Under the pieces are notes generated by a model. It had not been told where the DNA came from. It was given only the letters and a program-made list of their open reading frames with translations, and did not search any database. Shown here piece after piece: positions 6,850 through 14,380 of a stretch of 64,000 nucleotides of DNA; within the stretch, counting starts at the first letter, position 1, and each line of letters begins with the position of its first letter. The translations under genes and the position numbers were made by a program. This DNA comes from CAYTGR01 sp964437445 (lineage in GTDB: Bacteria; Chloroflexota; Anaerolineae; B4-G1; SLSP01): positions 1-64,000 of the forward strand of contig CAYTGR010000013.1 of assembly GCA_964437445.1 (NCBI GenBank), given 5' to 3'.

Positions 6850-8381
6850 GCGCGTATCCGTTTCTGCAGCTGGGCATAGGTTAGCCCATGCCTTTCGGCG
6901 AGGGTCAGCGCATAAGCCAGCCCATCGGCGGGTTGGCGCACAATGTGATAGGTGCGCGCGGCCGGATTATCCGGTGGCACCGTGCTGACCATGCTGACAG
7001 TTTGCTGGTTAAGCGTAGCCAGCTCGTCAATGAATGTGACACAGACCCCCAACGCATCCAGGCGGAGGATCTGCTCTACCACCGCGCGGCCCAGAAAGAT
7101 TGCATCCTGCAACGTGGTGGAGTTAAAAATCTCATTCATAATGATGATGCTCTGGGAAGTGGCGTGGTCCAGGATCGTTCGGATGCGCAGTAGATCGTCT
7201 TGCAGTTTGCCGCGCAGGTTGCGAATATCCTCTTCCCGTTCAAAGTGGGTGAAGATCTGGTCACACAGGAAAAGCCGGGCGGTCCGGCCGGGGACAGGAT
7301 AGCCGAGGCTCGCCAGGTAGTGCAATTGGCCGAACATGCGGGCAAAGGTGGTTTTGCCTCCCTGGTTGGGACCGGAGACCACCAGCAGGCGTTCCGCGCC
7401 CTGCAAATAGAAATCGTTGCAAACCACGGGCACCCCCTCGGCCGCGCACTTCTCCGCCAGTACCAGATCAAAACCCGCCTCTACGGCAATCGTTTTACTA
7501 TCGGTCACGACCTCCGGGTAGCAAAAAGGCAATCCGGCCGCTTTGATTTTGGCGATATAGTCCAGATAGGCGACATAGAATTGAATCTCCTGGTCAAAAC
7601 GGCTGAGCGTTTCATCCAGAAAATTGGTGTGCTGGCTGTAATAGGCACTGAGCCGGGCAAAGACCTCCGGGTACAACTGGGCGACAAAGTTCAGGATGGC
7701 CGCTTCCACGTGATTCATCCCGGTCCCCACGGCCAACCGGGCCCGGTAATCCTTGACCGCCCCCTGGCGGAAGCGTTCAAAAGTGGCCGCTACTTCCACG
7801 CTATAATCGGTTTCGCCTTCATACTTCCGTACCCGCACCCGCGAATCCTTGATGGTGACGCAGTAAGTCACCGTGGCTAACGCGGCCTGGAGCTGGCGCG
7901 TTTCGGCTTGCAGCGTGGTGAAGGGTTCAGCGGCCACGTAGGCGACCAGATAGGCGCGGAAGTCCAACAGGCCCTGGGAATGCAGTTCGGCCTGGCTCAG
8001 TTCCTGGGCCAGGGCCGCCACGGCGTCACAGTATCCGGCCACGGCAGCCAAAAACCAACCGGCTTTATGATAGGGGTACTCTAATTTTTCCACCAGTCCC
8101 AGATGTCGCCGCACACTCTGCATCTGTTCGGCAAAGGTTTTGATGACGGACAACAACGGGCCGGTTTCCAGGTCCTGGCTCACGGCCTGGCGGTACTGCA
8201 CGGTTGCTATATCGTGGAGCGGGGTATAGAGTAGCGGCCCCAGGTTGTACTGGCGTTTCCGAGCCGTGAGTGCCTTGACCAGCTGGTTGAGATTGAGGTC
8301 GGCCAGGCAGGCCGGTTCGGTGGGGAGTGCGCTGCGCGTATCGGCAGCGCGGCTGGGAAATACAATGCTGTAAAAAGTCAT
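6846..8381 (-). CDS. MutS-like ATPase A (511 residues, no mismatch-binding domain)
   Basis: It has the same layout as the next gene: a helical N-terminal two thirds and a MutS ATPase domain. Walker A is VSGPNQGGKTTFARMFG near residue 335, Walker B is SIIIMNEIFNSTTLQDA near 409, and FIDELATL follows where the family has the His loop, so the usual His is missing in this copy. The Walker B acidic residue is Asn-Glu, not Asp-Glu, as in the partner. Loss of domain I and of the clamp argues against mismatch repair. The ATG at 8381 (or a GTG three bases earlier) overlaps the stop of the upstream HEAT protein gene. Confidence 0.9.
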   Translation of the reverse strand: MTFYSIVFPSRAADTRSALPTEPACLADLNLNQLVKALTARKRQYNLGPLLYTPLHDIATVQYRQAVSQDLETGPLLSVIKTFAEQMQSVRRHLGLVEKLEYPYHKAGWFLAAVAGYCDAVAALAQELSQAELHSQGLLDFRAYLVAYVAAEPFTTLQAETRQLQAALATVTYCVTIKDSRVRVRKYEGETDYSVEVAATFERFRQGAVKDYRARLAVGTGMNHVEAAILNFVAQLYPEVFARLSAYYSQHTNFLDETLSRFDQEIQFYVAYLDYIAKIKAAGLPFCYPEVVTDSKTIAVEAGFDLVLAEKCAAEGVPVVCNDFYLQGAERLLVVSGPNQGGKTTFARMFGQLHYLASLGYPVPGRTARLFLCDQIFTHFEREEDIRNLRGKLQDDLLRIRTILDHATSQSIIIMNEIFNSTTLQDAIFLGRAVVEQILRLDALGVCVTFIDELATLNQQTVSMVSTVPPDNPAARTYHIVRQPADGLAYALTLAERHGLTYAQLQKRIRA

Positions 8382-8875
8382 CACGCCCTCTGGGTGCAGG
8401 TAGGCATTAAACGCGCGGCTTCTTCACGCAGGGAGGGCCGATCGCTGGCGGCGGCCCAGGTCAAAGCCGTGGTACAGGCTGCCGTGCCAAAGCAATCAGA
8501 ACGAGCCAGCGCACGCAGGGCCGCCAGCCGCGCCGGAATCGCGGCTTCCCTGTCTTGCAGCAGCGTCAGCAGGGCGGGAATCGCCGCCGGATCTCCCAGC
8601 GCTCCCAGGCTTTCCGCGGCCGCGCACAGCACTTCGTAAGCGCGCGGCCGGCGGGCAAGCAGGTCGAGCAAGGGCGGCACCGCCCGGCGGTCGCCCAGTT
8701 CCGCCAGCATCTCACAGGCCAGGCAGGCCCGGGTCGGCTCAGGGTGCCGGAGCGCGGCGCAGTAACGGAGCACCAGATCGTATTCCACGTCCTCCAGCGC
8801 CGCCCCGCAAACCGGACAGTGGGTTTGCTCAGCTGTTACCTCTGCCCAACAATGCACACAATAATAGGTGATCAT
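8381..8875 (-). CDS. Zinc-ribbon plus HEAT-repeat protein
   Basis: The 164-residue protein opens with a zinc ribbon, YYCVHCWAEV then CPVCGAAL, two CxxC knuckles 11 residues apart. It continues with HEAT-like alpha-helical repeats, seen as LAELGDRRAVPPLLDLLARR, SLGALGDPAAIPALLTLL and LAALRALARSDCFG. Such proteins are generally scaffolds. Its ATG overlaps the stop of the upstream gene by one base (TAATG) and its stop overlaps the MutS-like gene, so the protein is probably made in fixed ratio with the ATPases. Several extra cysteines lie in the helical part. Confidence 0.85.
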   Translation of the reverse strand: MITYYCVHCWAEVTAEQTHCPVCGAALEDVEYDLVLRYCAALRHPEPTRACLACEMLAELGDRRAVPPLLDLLARRPRAYEVLCAAAESLGALGDPAAIPALLTLLQDREAAIPARLAALRALARSDCFGTAACTTALTWAAASDRPSLREEAARLMPTCTQRA

Positions 8876-9600
8876 TACCAGATGCCTCGCGCCCCGGAGA
8901 CCAATCCTACCGCGCGCAGCCAGGCATCGCGCTCAGTGCCCAGCGGCTCGTCCTGAAAACGATAGTCCTGCTTGCGAATGAGCTCCTGCAACTCTGCCAG
9001 CAGCCGTTCTGTGGCGGCGCGCTGGGCCTTGAGCAAGGGATGCAGCTGGGCCATAGTGGCCGGCTGGCGCAGCAGTAAGCGCAGGTGTGGCCAGCACAAG
9101 CCTCCACTTTGTTCTAAGCAGGAGGCAATTTCCGGCTCCTGGCTGTGTTCCAGTAAAACATGGCTATAGGCCACTTCTGTCTGTTCCCGGATACGGCAGG
9201 CCGGACAAGTCGCTTGCGGGGCCAACTCGGCCTCCAGCGCCGCGCTGTCGGCGGCCTCGCCGCTTAGCCGCGCCCGCAGCCAGGTCAGCGCCCCCACCGG
9301 ATTGTCCGGCAGGGTCGCGGTTTCAAAGGCACGCAGCGGCTCCAGGAGCGCGCGCAACGCGGCACTGTTCAAAATCGCCAAATCCAATACGGCTCCCGTC
9401 TGCTCGCTCAATTGCCAGGCGTGGAGATTACAGAAGCCCCGGGCCTGCTGCACCTCTTGCTGAACGCGCGGATCATTGGCATATTCGTAAACCAACGATT
9501 CCATGAAGCGCTGTACACTGCGGCCGGCCAGGCGGCACAGGGCACACCCCGGGACTTGTAAAGCCTCCTGTAATTCGTAATAGAGGGTATGTTTTCCCAT
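8875..9600 (-). CDS. Cys-rich protein, DUF6062-like, first gene of riboswitch-2 operon
   Basis: The 241-residue protein holds repeated cysteine/histidine motifs: GCALCRLA near residue 19, GFCNLHAWQL, TCPACRIREQ and GLCWPHLRLLL. The alternation of CxxC and C..H is that of a two-module metal- or heme-binding helical protein; I recall the DUF6062 family with this look, but the assignment is tentative. The ATG at 9600 or an in-frame TTG at 9603 may be used; TTAGGAG lies just upstream. It is the first gene after the second fluoride riboswitch and is followed by overlapping genes for the zinc-ribbon/HEAT protein and two MutS-like ATPases. Confidence 0.8.
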   Translation of the reverse strand: MGKHTLYYELQEALQVPGCALCRLAGRSVQRFMESLVYEYANDPRVQQEVQQARGFCNLHAWQLSEQTGAVLDLAILNSAALRALLEPLRAFETATLPDNPVGALTWLRARLSGEAADSAALEAELAPQATCPACRIREQTEVAYSHVLLEHSQEPEIASCLEQSGGLCWPHLRLLLRQPATMAQLHPLLKAQRAATERLLAELQELIRKQDYRFQDEPLGTERDAWLRAVGLVSGARGIW

Positions 9601-9616
9601 CAATGCATGACTCCTA

Positions 9617-9660
9617 ACAAAATAGCCTCTACTTAACGATCGGTGTCGTCAGTAGAGGCT
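9617..9660 (-). terminator. Riboswitch 2 expression-platform terminator
   Basis: Read on the minus strand, AGCCTCTACT (9660-9651) pairs perfectly with AGTAGAGGCT (9633-9624) and is followed by ATTTTGTT. The U-tract is weaker than in the other two copies. The 5' arm overlaps the pseudoknot strand of the aptamer, as expected for a fluoride-on switch. Confidence 0.85.
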
Positions 9661-9707
9661 ATCAGTCTCAGCGACAATGGGCACTGGCCCGGCGAGCCTC
9701 ATCGCAC
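9651..9707 (-). ncRNA. Fluoride riboswitch aptamer (crcB-type) 2, divergent
   Basis: The RNA keeps the GCGATGAGGCTCGC first hairpin, the pseudoknot pair AGGCT/AGCCT, a GTC/GAC hairpin, CTGAT and CTACT. Two things differ from the consensus. P1 has only four sure pairs. The linker between P1 and the second stem carries an extra GGGC/GCCC hairpin and lacks the usual AAAC. The linked terminator and gene content make a fluoride switch very likely, but affinity may differ. Confidence 0.82.
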
Positions 9708-9721
9708 ATAACCCGCCGCTC

Positions 9722-9749
9722 ATTATAGTCCTATCAGGCCAAAGGGCAA
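9722..9749 (-). promoter_or_regulatory. Promoter in front of riboswitch 2
   Basis: On the minus strand TTGCCC (9749-9744) and a perfect TATAAT (9727-9722) are 16 bp apart. Transcription should begin near 9715, just before the aptamer. Confidence 0.75.
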
Positions 9750-9803
9750 ATTCAAGAATCTTCCGGCGGCCGGCGGGCTGGTCTTACAGCCGGACCTTTA
9801 TGG

Positions 9804-9809
9804 TATAAT
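9804..9809 (+). promoter_or_regulatory. Minus-10 box of a probable leaderless transcript
   Basis: TATAAT ends six bases before the ATG at 9816, so the RNA would start at or next to the start codon. No ribosome-binding site is present between them. The -35 region is not convincing. Confidence 0.5.
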
Positions 9810-9815
9810 CGGCGC

Positions 9816-11000
9816 ATGGAATACCACCGGCAGGCAAATACAAAAGCGGTTCACTTCTTGCTGGAAGGACTTGCTGTATGGCTATTGGCGCTGCTGATCG
9901 TCGCGCTGCTCTACCTGATCTTCACCCGTCCTCCCATTTCCTATGCCAGGCAGGCGGCTTCATTGGATGAAACGGTGAAGGCCCGCGTCCTTCAGGTCCT
10001 GGATGAGTCGTCCCAGATAGACGAAAATGGCCTGGTCCAGGTGAGCCAGACTCTGGCCCTGGAAATCCTCAGCCGGGGGACCTACTACCAACAGCAGGTC
10101 ACCATCACTTACAACGGCCTGGGTCCCAGCCTGAACGAAGTTCATTTTAAGGCCGGCGAGCAAGCTCTCGTCATGGTCTCCCAACGCCCGGATGGGGAGG
10201 TGCGCTTTGCCGTCGCCGACCATGTCCGCCACGGGCCGCTGCTGGCCTTGAGCCTGCTGCTGGTCGCCGTAACTATCCTCGTCGGGCGAGGGCAGGGGGT
10301 GCGGGCGCTGGTGGGGCTGGCGCTCAGTGGCCTCCTGATTGGCGGCTTCGTCCTCCCCCAGATCCTGGCCCACCGCGATCCGGTCTGGGTGGCCATCGTG
10401 GGCACGGCGCTGTTGTTAGCCGTCACGCTCTATCTGATCCAGGGCTGGAACAGCGCTGCGCACGCCGCCTTGCTGGGTATGGTAATCAGCCTGGGCCTGA
10501 CCGGCGCGCTGGCCTATCTCTGGGCCCGGTTGGCCTACCTCACCGGCTTCGGCAGCGAGGAGACGATGTACTTGCAGGCGATTGGGGTCGGCGTGCAGAT
10601 GCGCGGGTTGCTCCTGGCCGGCATGATCATCGGGGCGGCGGGCGTGTTGGACGATGTCGTGCTGGCTCAGGCGGTGACCGCTTTCACGCTTGCCGAGGCG
10701 GACCCCATGCTGCCGGCCCGCGAGCTCTACCGCCGGGCGATGAAGGTCGGCGTCACCCACCTGGCCTCCATGATCAACACGCTGGTCCTGGCCTACGCCG
10801 GGACAGCGCTGCCGTTGATGATCCTGTTCTACCTCTTTGCCGAGCCCTGGTATCTCACGCTTAACCGGGAATTGCTGGCCGAGGAGATCGTGCGCACGCT
10901 GGTGGGCAGTCTCGGCTTGATGGTCGCCGTGCCGTTGACCAGCTTCATTGCCGCGCAGGCCGCCGCGGCTCAGCACCCCACAGTTCCGGCCGGCGACTGA
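9816..11000 (+). CDS. YibE/F-like multipass membrane protein
   Basis: The 394-residue protein has one N-terminal membrane helix (about 15-37), a soluble segment of about 100 residues and then six or seven membrane helices. The conserved C-terminal stretch GVLDDVVLAQAVTAFTLAEA and VGVTHLASMINTLVLAYAG identify the YibE/F family, whose function is unknown; some members are thought to move ions or small molecules. It sits between two riboswitch-controlled operons but seems to have its own, leaderless promoter. Its stop at 11000 is followed by 613 bp without a gene. A link to fluoride is possible from position only. Confidence 0.85.
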   Translation: MEYHRQANTKAVHFLLEGLAVWLLALLIVALLYLIFTRPPISYARQAASLDETVKARVLQVLDESSQIDENGLVQVSQTLALEILSRGTYYQQQVTITYNGLGPSLNEVHFKAGEQALVMVSQRPDGEVRFAVADHVRHGPLLALSLLLVAVTILVGRGQGVRALVGLALSGLLIGGFVLPQILAHRDPVWVAIVGTALLLAVTLYLIQGWNSAAHAALLGMVISLGLTGALAYLWARLAYLTGFGSEETMYLQAIGVGVQMRGLLLAGMIIGAAGVLDDVVLAQAVTAFTLAEADPMLPARELYRRAMKVGVTHLASMINTLVLAYAGTALPLMILFYLFAEPWYLTLNRELLAEEIVRTLVGSLGLMVAVPLTSFIAAQAAAAQHPTVPAGD

Positions 11001-11070
11001 GCTGAAGAATGCCGGCTCCTGACGGTGGGCTGTAGGGCGGAGCGGTTTCTTCTGAAAATAACGTTCTGTG

Positions 11071-11125
11071 TTTGTAGCCGGGCGCTTCAACGCCGTCTGT
11101 CGCGCTGAAGCGCGGTACTATGAAC
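11071..11125 (+). repeat. Dispersed GCGCTTCA-type hairpin repeat, copy 1
   Basis: It contains GCGCTTCA (11082-11089) and its complement TGAAGCGC (11106-11113) inside TTTGTAGCC...TATGAAC. Related copies lie at 18496-18552 and 53649-53699. All three are intergenic. Confidence 0.65.
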
Positions 11126-11128
11126 CTA

Positions 11129-11175
11129 ATTTTCATCCCACGGCTGGTGAACGCCAGTGCATGGGGAATTCCCCT
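11129..11175 (-). repeat. Partial reversed copy of the GGAATTCCCCATG repeat
   Basis: Read on the minus strand it gives GGGGAATTCCCCATGCACTG, then GCGTTCACCAGCC and GTGGGATGAAAAT. This matches the first 45-50 bases of the longer repeats at 12866 and 30932, but the leader part is missing. Confidence 0.65.
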
Positions 11176-11252
11176 GAAAGCCAGAGCGGCTATGGCGGGC
11201 ACGGTGCGAACCGGTGAAACTGTCGGTTCATGACCGAATGGACGACAAAGGC

Positions 11253-11280
11253 TTGTTTTCTTGCTTATTTCTGCTACAAT
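11253..11280 (+). promoter_or_regulatory. Promoter in front of riboswitch 3
   Basis: TTGTTT (11253-11258) and TACAAT (11275-11280) are 16 bp apart, the same spacing as at the other two riboswitches, with transcription expected from about 11287. Confidence 0.6.
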
Positions 11281-11304
11281 AGGCGAGGATATTCCATCCC
11301 ATAT

Positions 11305-11358
11305 AGGCGATGAAGCTCGCCTGGCTAAAATCTGTCCGCGTGGGCTAATAGCTTCTAC
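11305..11358 (+). ncRNA. Fluoride riboswitch aptamer (crcB-type) 3
   Basis: Stem P1 is AGGCGA/TCGCCT. The loop ATGAAGCT can pair through AAGCT with AGCTT at 11350-11354, which differs from the AGGCT/AGCCT of the other copies and so is a compensatory change. An AAAA linker, a GTCC/GGGC hairpin, CTAAT and CTAC follow in the right order. Confidence 0.9.
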
Positions 11359-11382
11359 AAGGTTTAGGTGGAAGCTATTTTT
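11349..11382 (+). terminator. Riboswitch 3 expression-platform terminator
   Basis: TAGCTTCTAC (11349-11358) pairs with GTGGAAGCTA (11368-11377) with one G-U pair, followed by TTTTTAG. The 5' arm again overlaps the aptamer's pseudoknot strand. Confidence 0.9.
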
Positions 11383-11613
11383 AGTCTTCCACTGGCTCTT
11401 GTTTTCCGTATGGCGACTATCCTTAGCAATGAAAGAAGTTTCTATGCCTAAGATGATCTGTGCCATCTTCATGACCCTGCACATTGCCCGGTCAACCGTG
11501 CCGGCGTGGAAACGGCCGACCTTGAGAGTGCGCGGGTTGCGGCCCCCTGTGCTCCGTCCGGAACAGTTCGGCTCGCGGGAACCGGGGTAGCGTTTGGAAT
11601 GGAAGTATAGCTG

Positions 11614-12852
11614 ATGTCGTCTTTTCTACAATTGTTACTTAACTTATGTTTGTTGATTACGGCGGCAAAGGTTGGGGGCTGGATAGCTGTCCAGCTGCGC
11701 CAACCTGCTGTGTTGGGAGAACTCCTCGCCGGACTGCTTTTAGGCCCCAGTCTACTCAACGAGCTGGAATGGGCCATTTTCAGCAACCCCGCACAACCTC
11801 ACTTACTTGCCGAAACCATCTTTGAACTGGCCGAATTGGGCGTTATCTGCCTGATGTTTCTGGCCGGCCTGGAAATCACTCCCCGCGAGTTGTTGCAATC
11901 CGGTAAAGTGGCGGTGCTGGCCGGGATCTGTGGGGTACTGTTGCCGCTGGGGCTGGGCAGCGGCCTGGCCTGGCTTTGCGGTTACACCGGCACGGCGGGC
12001 TTCTTTGTGGGAATCGTCTTGACAGCTACCAGCGTCAGCATCAGCGCACAAACCTTGCTGGAATTAAAAATGCTGCGCAGCCGGGAAGGGTTGGCCCTCT
12101 TGGGGGCCGCTGTCGTGGACGATGTCTTGGTCATTCTGTTGCTCTCCGTCTTTGTCGCCTTGGCGGGGGCTGGGACAGGCGGCCCGCTGTACCTGATCCT
12201 GTTGCAGATGGTTGGGTACCTGGTAGTGGCCGGGGGGGTGGCCTTTTGGGTGCTACCCCGGTTAGCCGGCTGGATCCAACGTCAGCCTATCAGTGAAGGG
12301 TTGGCGGCGCTGGTCTTTGTCATGGCTTTATTCTTCGCCTGGTCGGCCGAAGTAGTGGGGGGCCTGGCGGCCATTTCGGGGGCCTTTATCGCCGGTCTCG
12401 GTTTTGGGCAGAGCCGGGCGCGGGAGACGATTGCCCGCCAAATGCACGTCCTCACGTATGCCTTTCTGGTACCGATTTTCTTTGTGAGCATTGGCCTCAA
12501 AACTGATTTTCATGCCTTGCGCAATGCCAATCTGCCGTTTGCCTTAGCCTTATTAGGAATAGCGGTACTGGCCAAAATCATTGGCTCCGGACTGGGGGCC
12601 TACCTGGGGGGCTTTTCCCGCCGTAGTGCGTTGCGTGTTGGCCTGGGGATGGTGAGCCGTGGTGAAGTGGGGCTCATTGTGGCCTCGGTGGGGGTGGCGG
12701 CGGGTTTGCTCCCCGCTGAATTTTTCTCGGTGGCCACGCTCATGGTGGTGGTCACCACGCTTATCACGCCGCCGCTGCTCCGTTGGGCCTTTCACGAACC
12801 GGCGGCCCCACAGCAAGCGGAAAGTCGTGACCGGGCGCCACGGAGGCGCTAA
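11614..12852 (+). CDS. CPA2-family cation:proton antiporter (NapA/KefB-like)
   Basis: The 412-residue protein has about twelve membrane helices and the family's N-terminal pattern (LRQPAVLGELLAGLLLGPSLL, LFLAGLEI-like stretch, later GGLAAISGAFIAGLGFG). Asp169-Asp170 in GAAVVDDVLVILLLS form the double-aspartate motif that electrogenic Na+/H+ antiporters such as NapA use for ion binding. There is no C-terminal TrkA-N domain. The start ATG at 11614 has only a weak GGAAG upstream. It is the first gene behind riboswitch 3; cation/proton antiporters are among the gene types known to follow fluoride riboswitches, perhaps to counter the acidification caused by HF entry. Confidence 0.92.
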   Translation: MSSFLQLLLNLCLLITAAKVGGWIAVQLRQPAVLGELLAGLLLGPSLLNELEWAIFSNPAQPHLLAETIFELAELGVICLMFLAGLEITPRELLQSGKVAVLAGICGVLLPLGLGSGLAWLCGYTGTAGFFVGIVLTATSVSISAQTLLELKMLRSREGLALLGAAVVDDVLVILLLSVFVALAGAGTGGPLYLILLQMVGYLVVAGGVAFWVLPRLAGWIQRQPISEGLAALVFVMALFFAWSAEVVGGLAAISGAFIAGLGFGQSRARETIARQMHVLTYAFLVPIFFVSIGLKTDFHALRNANLPFALALLGIAVLAKIIGSGLGAYLGGFSRRSALRVGLGMVSRGEVGLIVASVGVAAGLLPAEFFSVATLMVVVTTLITPPLLRWAFHEPAAPQQAESRDRAPRRR

Positions 12853-12865
12853 AACCTATCTTTTT

Positions 12866-13006
12866 AGGAATTCACCATGCACCGGCGGTGCACCAGCGGT
12901 GGGATGAAAATGTGGGCAGTGAGCGGTGAGCAGGAAACAGGAACTTCTACCTGCTGCTCTCTGCTCACTACTTAACTGGTTTCTATCTTCAGAGGAGGAG
13001 GCTACT
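12866..13006 (+). repeat. Conserved leader repeat in front of PII-like gene
   Basis: About 135 bp beginning AGGAATTCACCATGC and ending at the ribosome-binding site recur with roughly 85% identity at 30932-31066. The last two thirds contain AGTGAGC...GCTCACT and an inner GAGCAGG/CCTGC pairing, then CTTAACTGGTTTCTAT. It may be a mobile intergenic repeat or a structured 5' leader. It separates the antiporter gene from the PII-like gene. Confidence 0.7.
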
Positions 13007-13357
13007 ATGTACATGGTCATGTTTGTGTTGCACGACCCCGATCAGCTAGACGCGGTGTTAGATGCCTGGTGTCAGCTGGGCGTGAGTGGGGTCACGATCA
13101 TTGAAAGCAGTGGCATCTACCGCCGCCGCGCGCAGCAGCAACGGATTCCCCTCCATTTTCTCTTTGAATCGTTGGCAGACCATACCGAGGCCGGCAATTA
13201 CACGCTTTTTACCTTGGTGGAAAGTGAAGAGCGCGCCCGGCAGTGTGCTGAGGCCGTGGAAGCCGTGGTGGGCGATTTGCGTGAGCCCAATACCGGTGTG
13301 CTGGCAGCCTGGCCGCTGGCTTTCTTGCGGGGTGTGCCGAAGCATGGGGCAGAGTAG
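13007..13357 (+). CDS. PII-like small protein
   Basis: The 116-residue protein starts MYMVMFVLHDPDQLDAVLDAW, a first strand followed by a helix, then GVSGVTIIESSGIYRR, a stretch with YTLFTLVESEERARQCAEAVEAVVGDL, and a hydrophobic end. Order and spacing match the ferredoxin-like PII/DUF fold, in which a small ligand is sensed and a partner membrane protein is regulated. I chose the ATG at 13007, preceded by AGAGGAGGAGG, over an upstream in-frame start whose extra 27 codons would lie in the repeat. It stands between two antiporter genes and may regulate one of them; this is inference. Confidence 0.75.
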   Translation: MYMVMFVLHDPDQLDAVLDAWCQLGVSGVTIIESSGIYRRRAQQQRIPLHFLFESLADHTEAGNYTLFTLVESEERARQCAEAVEAVVGDLREPNTGVLAAWPLAFLRGVPKHGAE

Positions 13358-13366
13358 GAGCCGGTC

Positions 13367-14353
13367 ATGGTCTGGATTACATTTCTGGGCAGTGCGGCGA
13401 TTTTAGTGCTGGCGGCCATGAAACTGGCCCAATACGGTGATGTGATTGCTTATCGTACCCGCCTGGGCGGGATGTTTATCGGAACTCTCTTGTTGGCAGG
13501 CGCGACCTCTTTGCCGGAGTTTCTCACCTCCATTAACTCCATCCAGCAAAACCAGCTCAATTTGGCCGCCGGCAACATGTTTGGCAGTAATATGTTCAAC
13601 ATGTTTATGATCGGCTTGCTGGACATGATCTTTTATCGGGCTCGGATCTTGCGGCGCGTGGCCCTGAAACATGCGCTGACCGGCAGCCTGGGTATTTTGT
13701 TGATCGGCATGGCGGCGTTCTTCTTGCTGGCCGGGCTGGAGTGGCAGATCGGCTGGGTGGGTGTGGATAGCTTATTGCTGATCGCCACTTATCTGGTGGG
13801 GGTCTGGTTGCTGCGTAAACAACATACCGGCGCTCCGGGAGCTGCGCCGGAAGCCGTAGAGCCTTCACTGCCTTCATTGGGGCATGCTCTGGTGGGCTTT
13901 GGACTGGCAACGGCCGTGCTGATTTTCGTCACGCCGTGGCTGGTGCGCAGCAGCGCAGAGATCGCCGTTATTACTGGCCTGGGGACGGGCTTTGTGGGCA
14001 CAGCCCTGTTGGCGATGATTACCTCGCTCCCTGAACTGGTGACGACGGTAGCGGCTGCCCGTATCGGCGCGTATGATCTGGCGGTGGGCAACCTCTTCGG
14101 CAGCAACCTGTTCAATATGTTTGCCTTAGGCGTGACCGATTTCTTCTACCTGCAAGGGCGTTTCCTGGGTGCGCTCGACCCGAATTTTGCCCTGGTGGCC
14201 CTCTTAGGGCTCATTTTGACCGGCGTCGGGTTGGTGAGCAATCAGGCCCGGCTGGAACGGCGGCTCTGGCTGGTAGAAGTGGATGCGCTGTTGCTCATCG
14301 TGCTCTATCTGGCCGGGCTGGCGTTTATCTACACCAGACAAATCGGCCTGTAA
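13367..14353 (+). CDS. Sodium/calcium exchanger family antiporter (CaCA)
   Basis: The 328-residue protein has the two alpha-repeats of the family: GATSLPEFLTSINSIQQ with AAGNMFGSNMFNM in the first half and TSLPELVTTVAAARIG with AVGNLFGSNLFNMFAL in the second. About ten membrane helices are expected. Such proteins exchange Ca2+ or another cation for H+ or Na+ across the cytoplasmic membrane. The start ATG follows TAGGAG and the gene begins nine bases after the PII-like stop, so they are cotranscribed. Both alpha-repeats are complete, with the conserved Glu in each (PEF and PEL). Confidence 0.93.
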   Translation: MVWITFLGSAAILVLAAMKLAQYGDVIAYRTRLGGMFIGTLLLAGATSLPEFLTSINSIQQNQLNLAAGNMFGSNMFNMFMIGLLDMIFYRARILRRVALKHALTGSLGILLIGMAAFFLLAGLEWQIGWVGVDSLLLIATYLVGVWLLRKQHTGAPGAAPEAVEPSLPSLGHALVGFGLATAVLIFVTPWLVRSSAEIAVITGLGTGFVGTALLAMITSLPELVTTVAAARIGAYDLAVGNLFGSNLFNMFALGVTDFFYLQGRFLGALDPNFALVALLGLILTGVGLVSNQARLERRLWLVEVDALLLIVLYLAGLAFIYTRQIGL

Positions 14354-14380
14354 GGGCCAGTTCAACTTTGTGGAGAGAGA

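Larger units (their letters stand above)
11001..11613 (+). other. Long intergenic region with repeats and riboswitch 3
   Basis: No gene is supported here; a 52-codon ORF ending at 11590 has no homology that I recognise. The region holds a hairpin repeat (11071-11125), a reversed copy of the repeat also found at 12866 and 30932 (11129-11175), a GAACCG/CGGTTC inverted repeat (11208-11229), and the third fluoride riboswitch with its promoter and terminator. About 230 bp separate the terminator from the antiporter start. Confidence 0.7.

Noticed and set aside
5350..8381. Classical mismatch repair by MutS/MutS2
   Set aside because: Both proteins are about 500 residues, lack domain I and the Smr domain, and have altered Walker B motifs, so the standard names would mislead.
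11261..11590. 109-codon ORF downstream of the antiporter riboswitch promoter
   Set aside because: It runs through the aptamer and terminator, whose structure is well supported, and its sequence has no recognisable domain.
12926..13006. N-terminal extension of the PII-like protein
   Set aside because: The extra codons lie in a repeat found before another gene, and a strong ribosome-binding site precedes the ATG at 13007.
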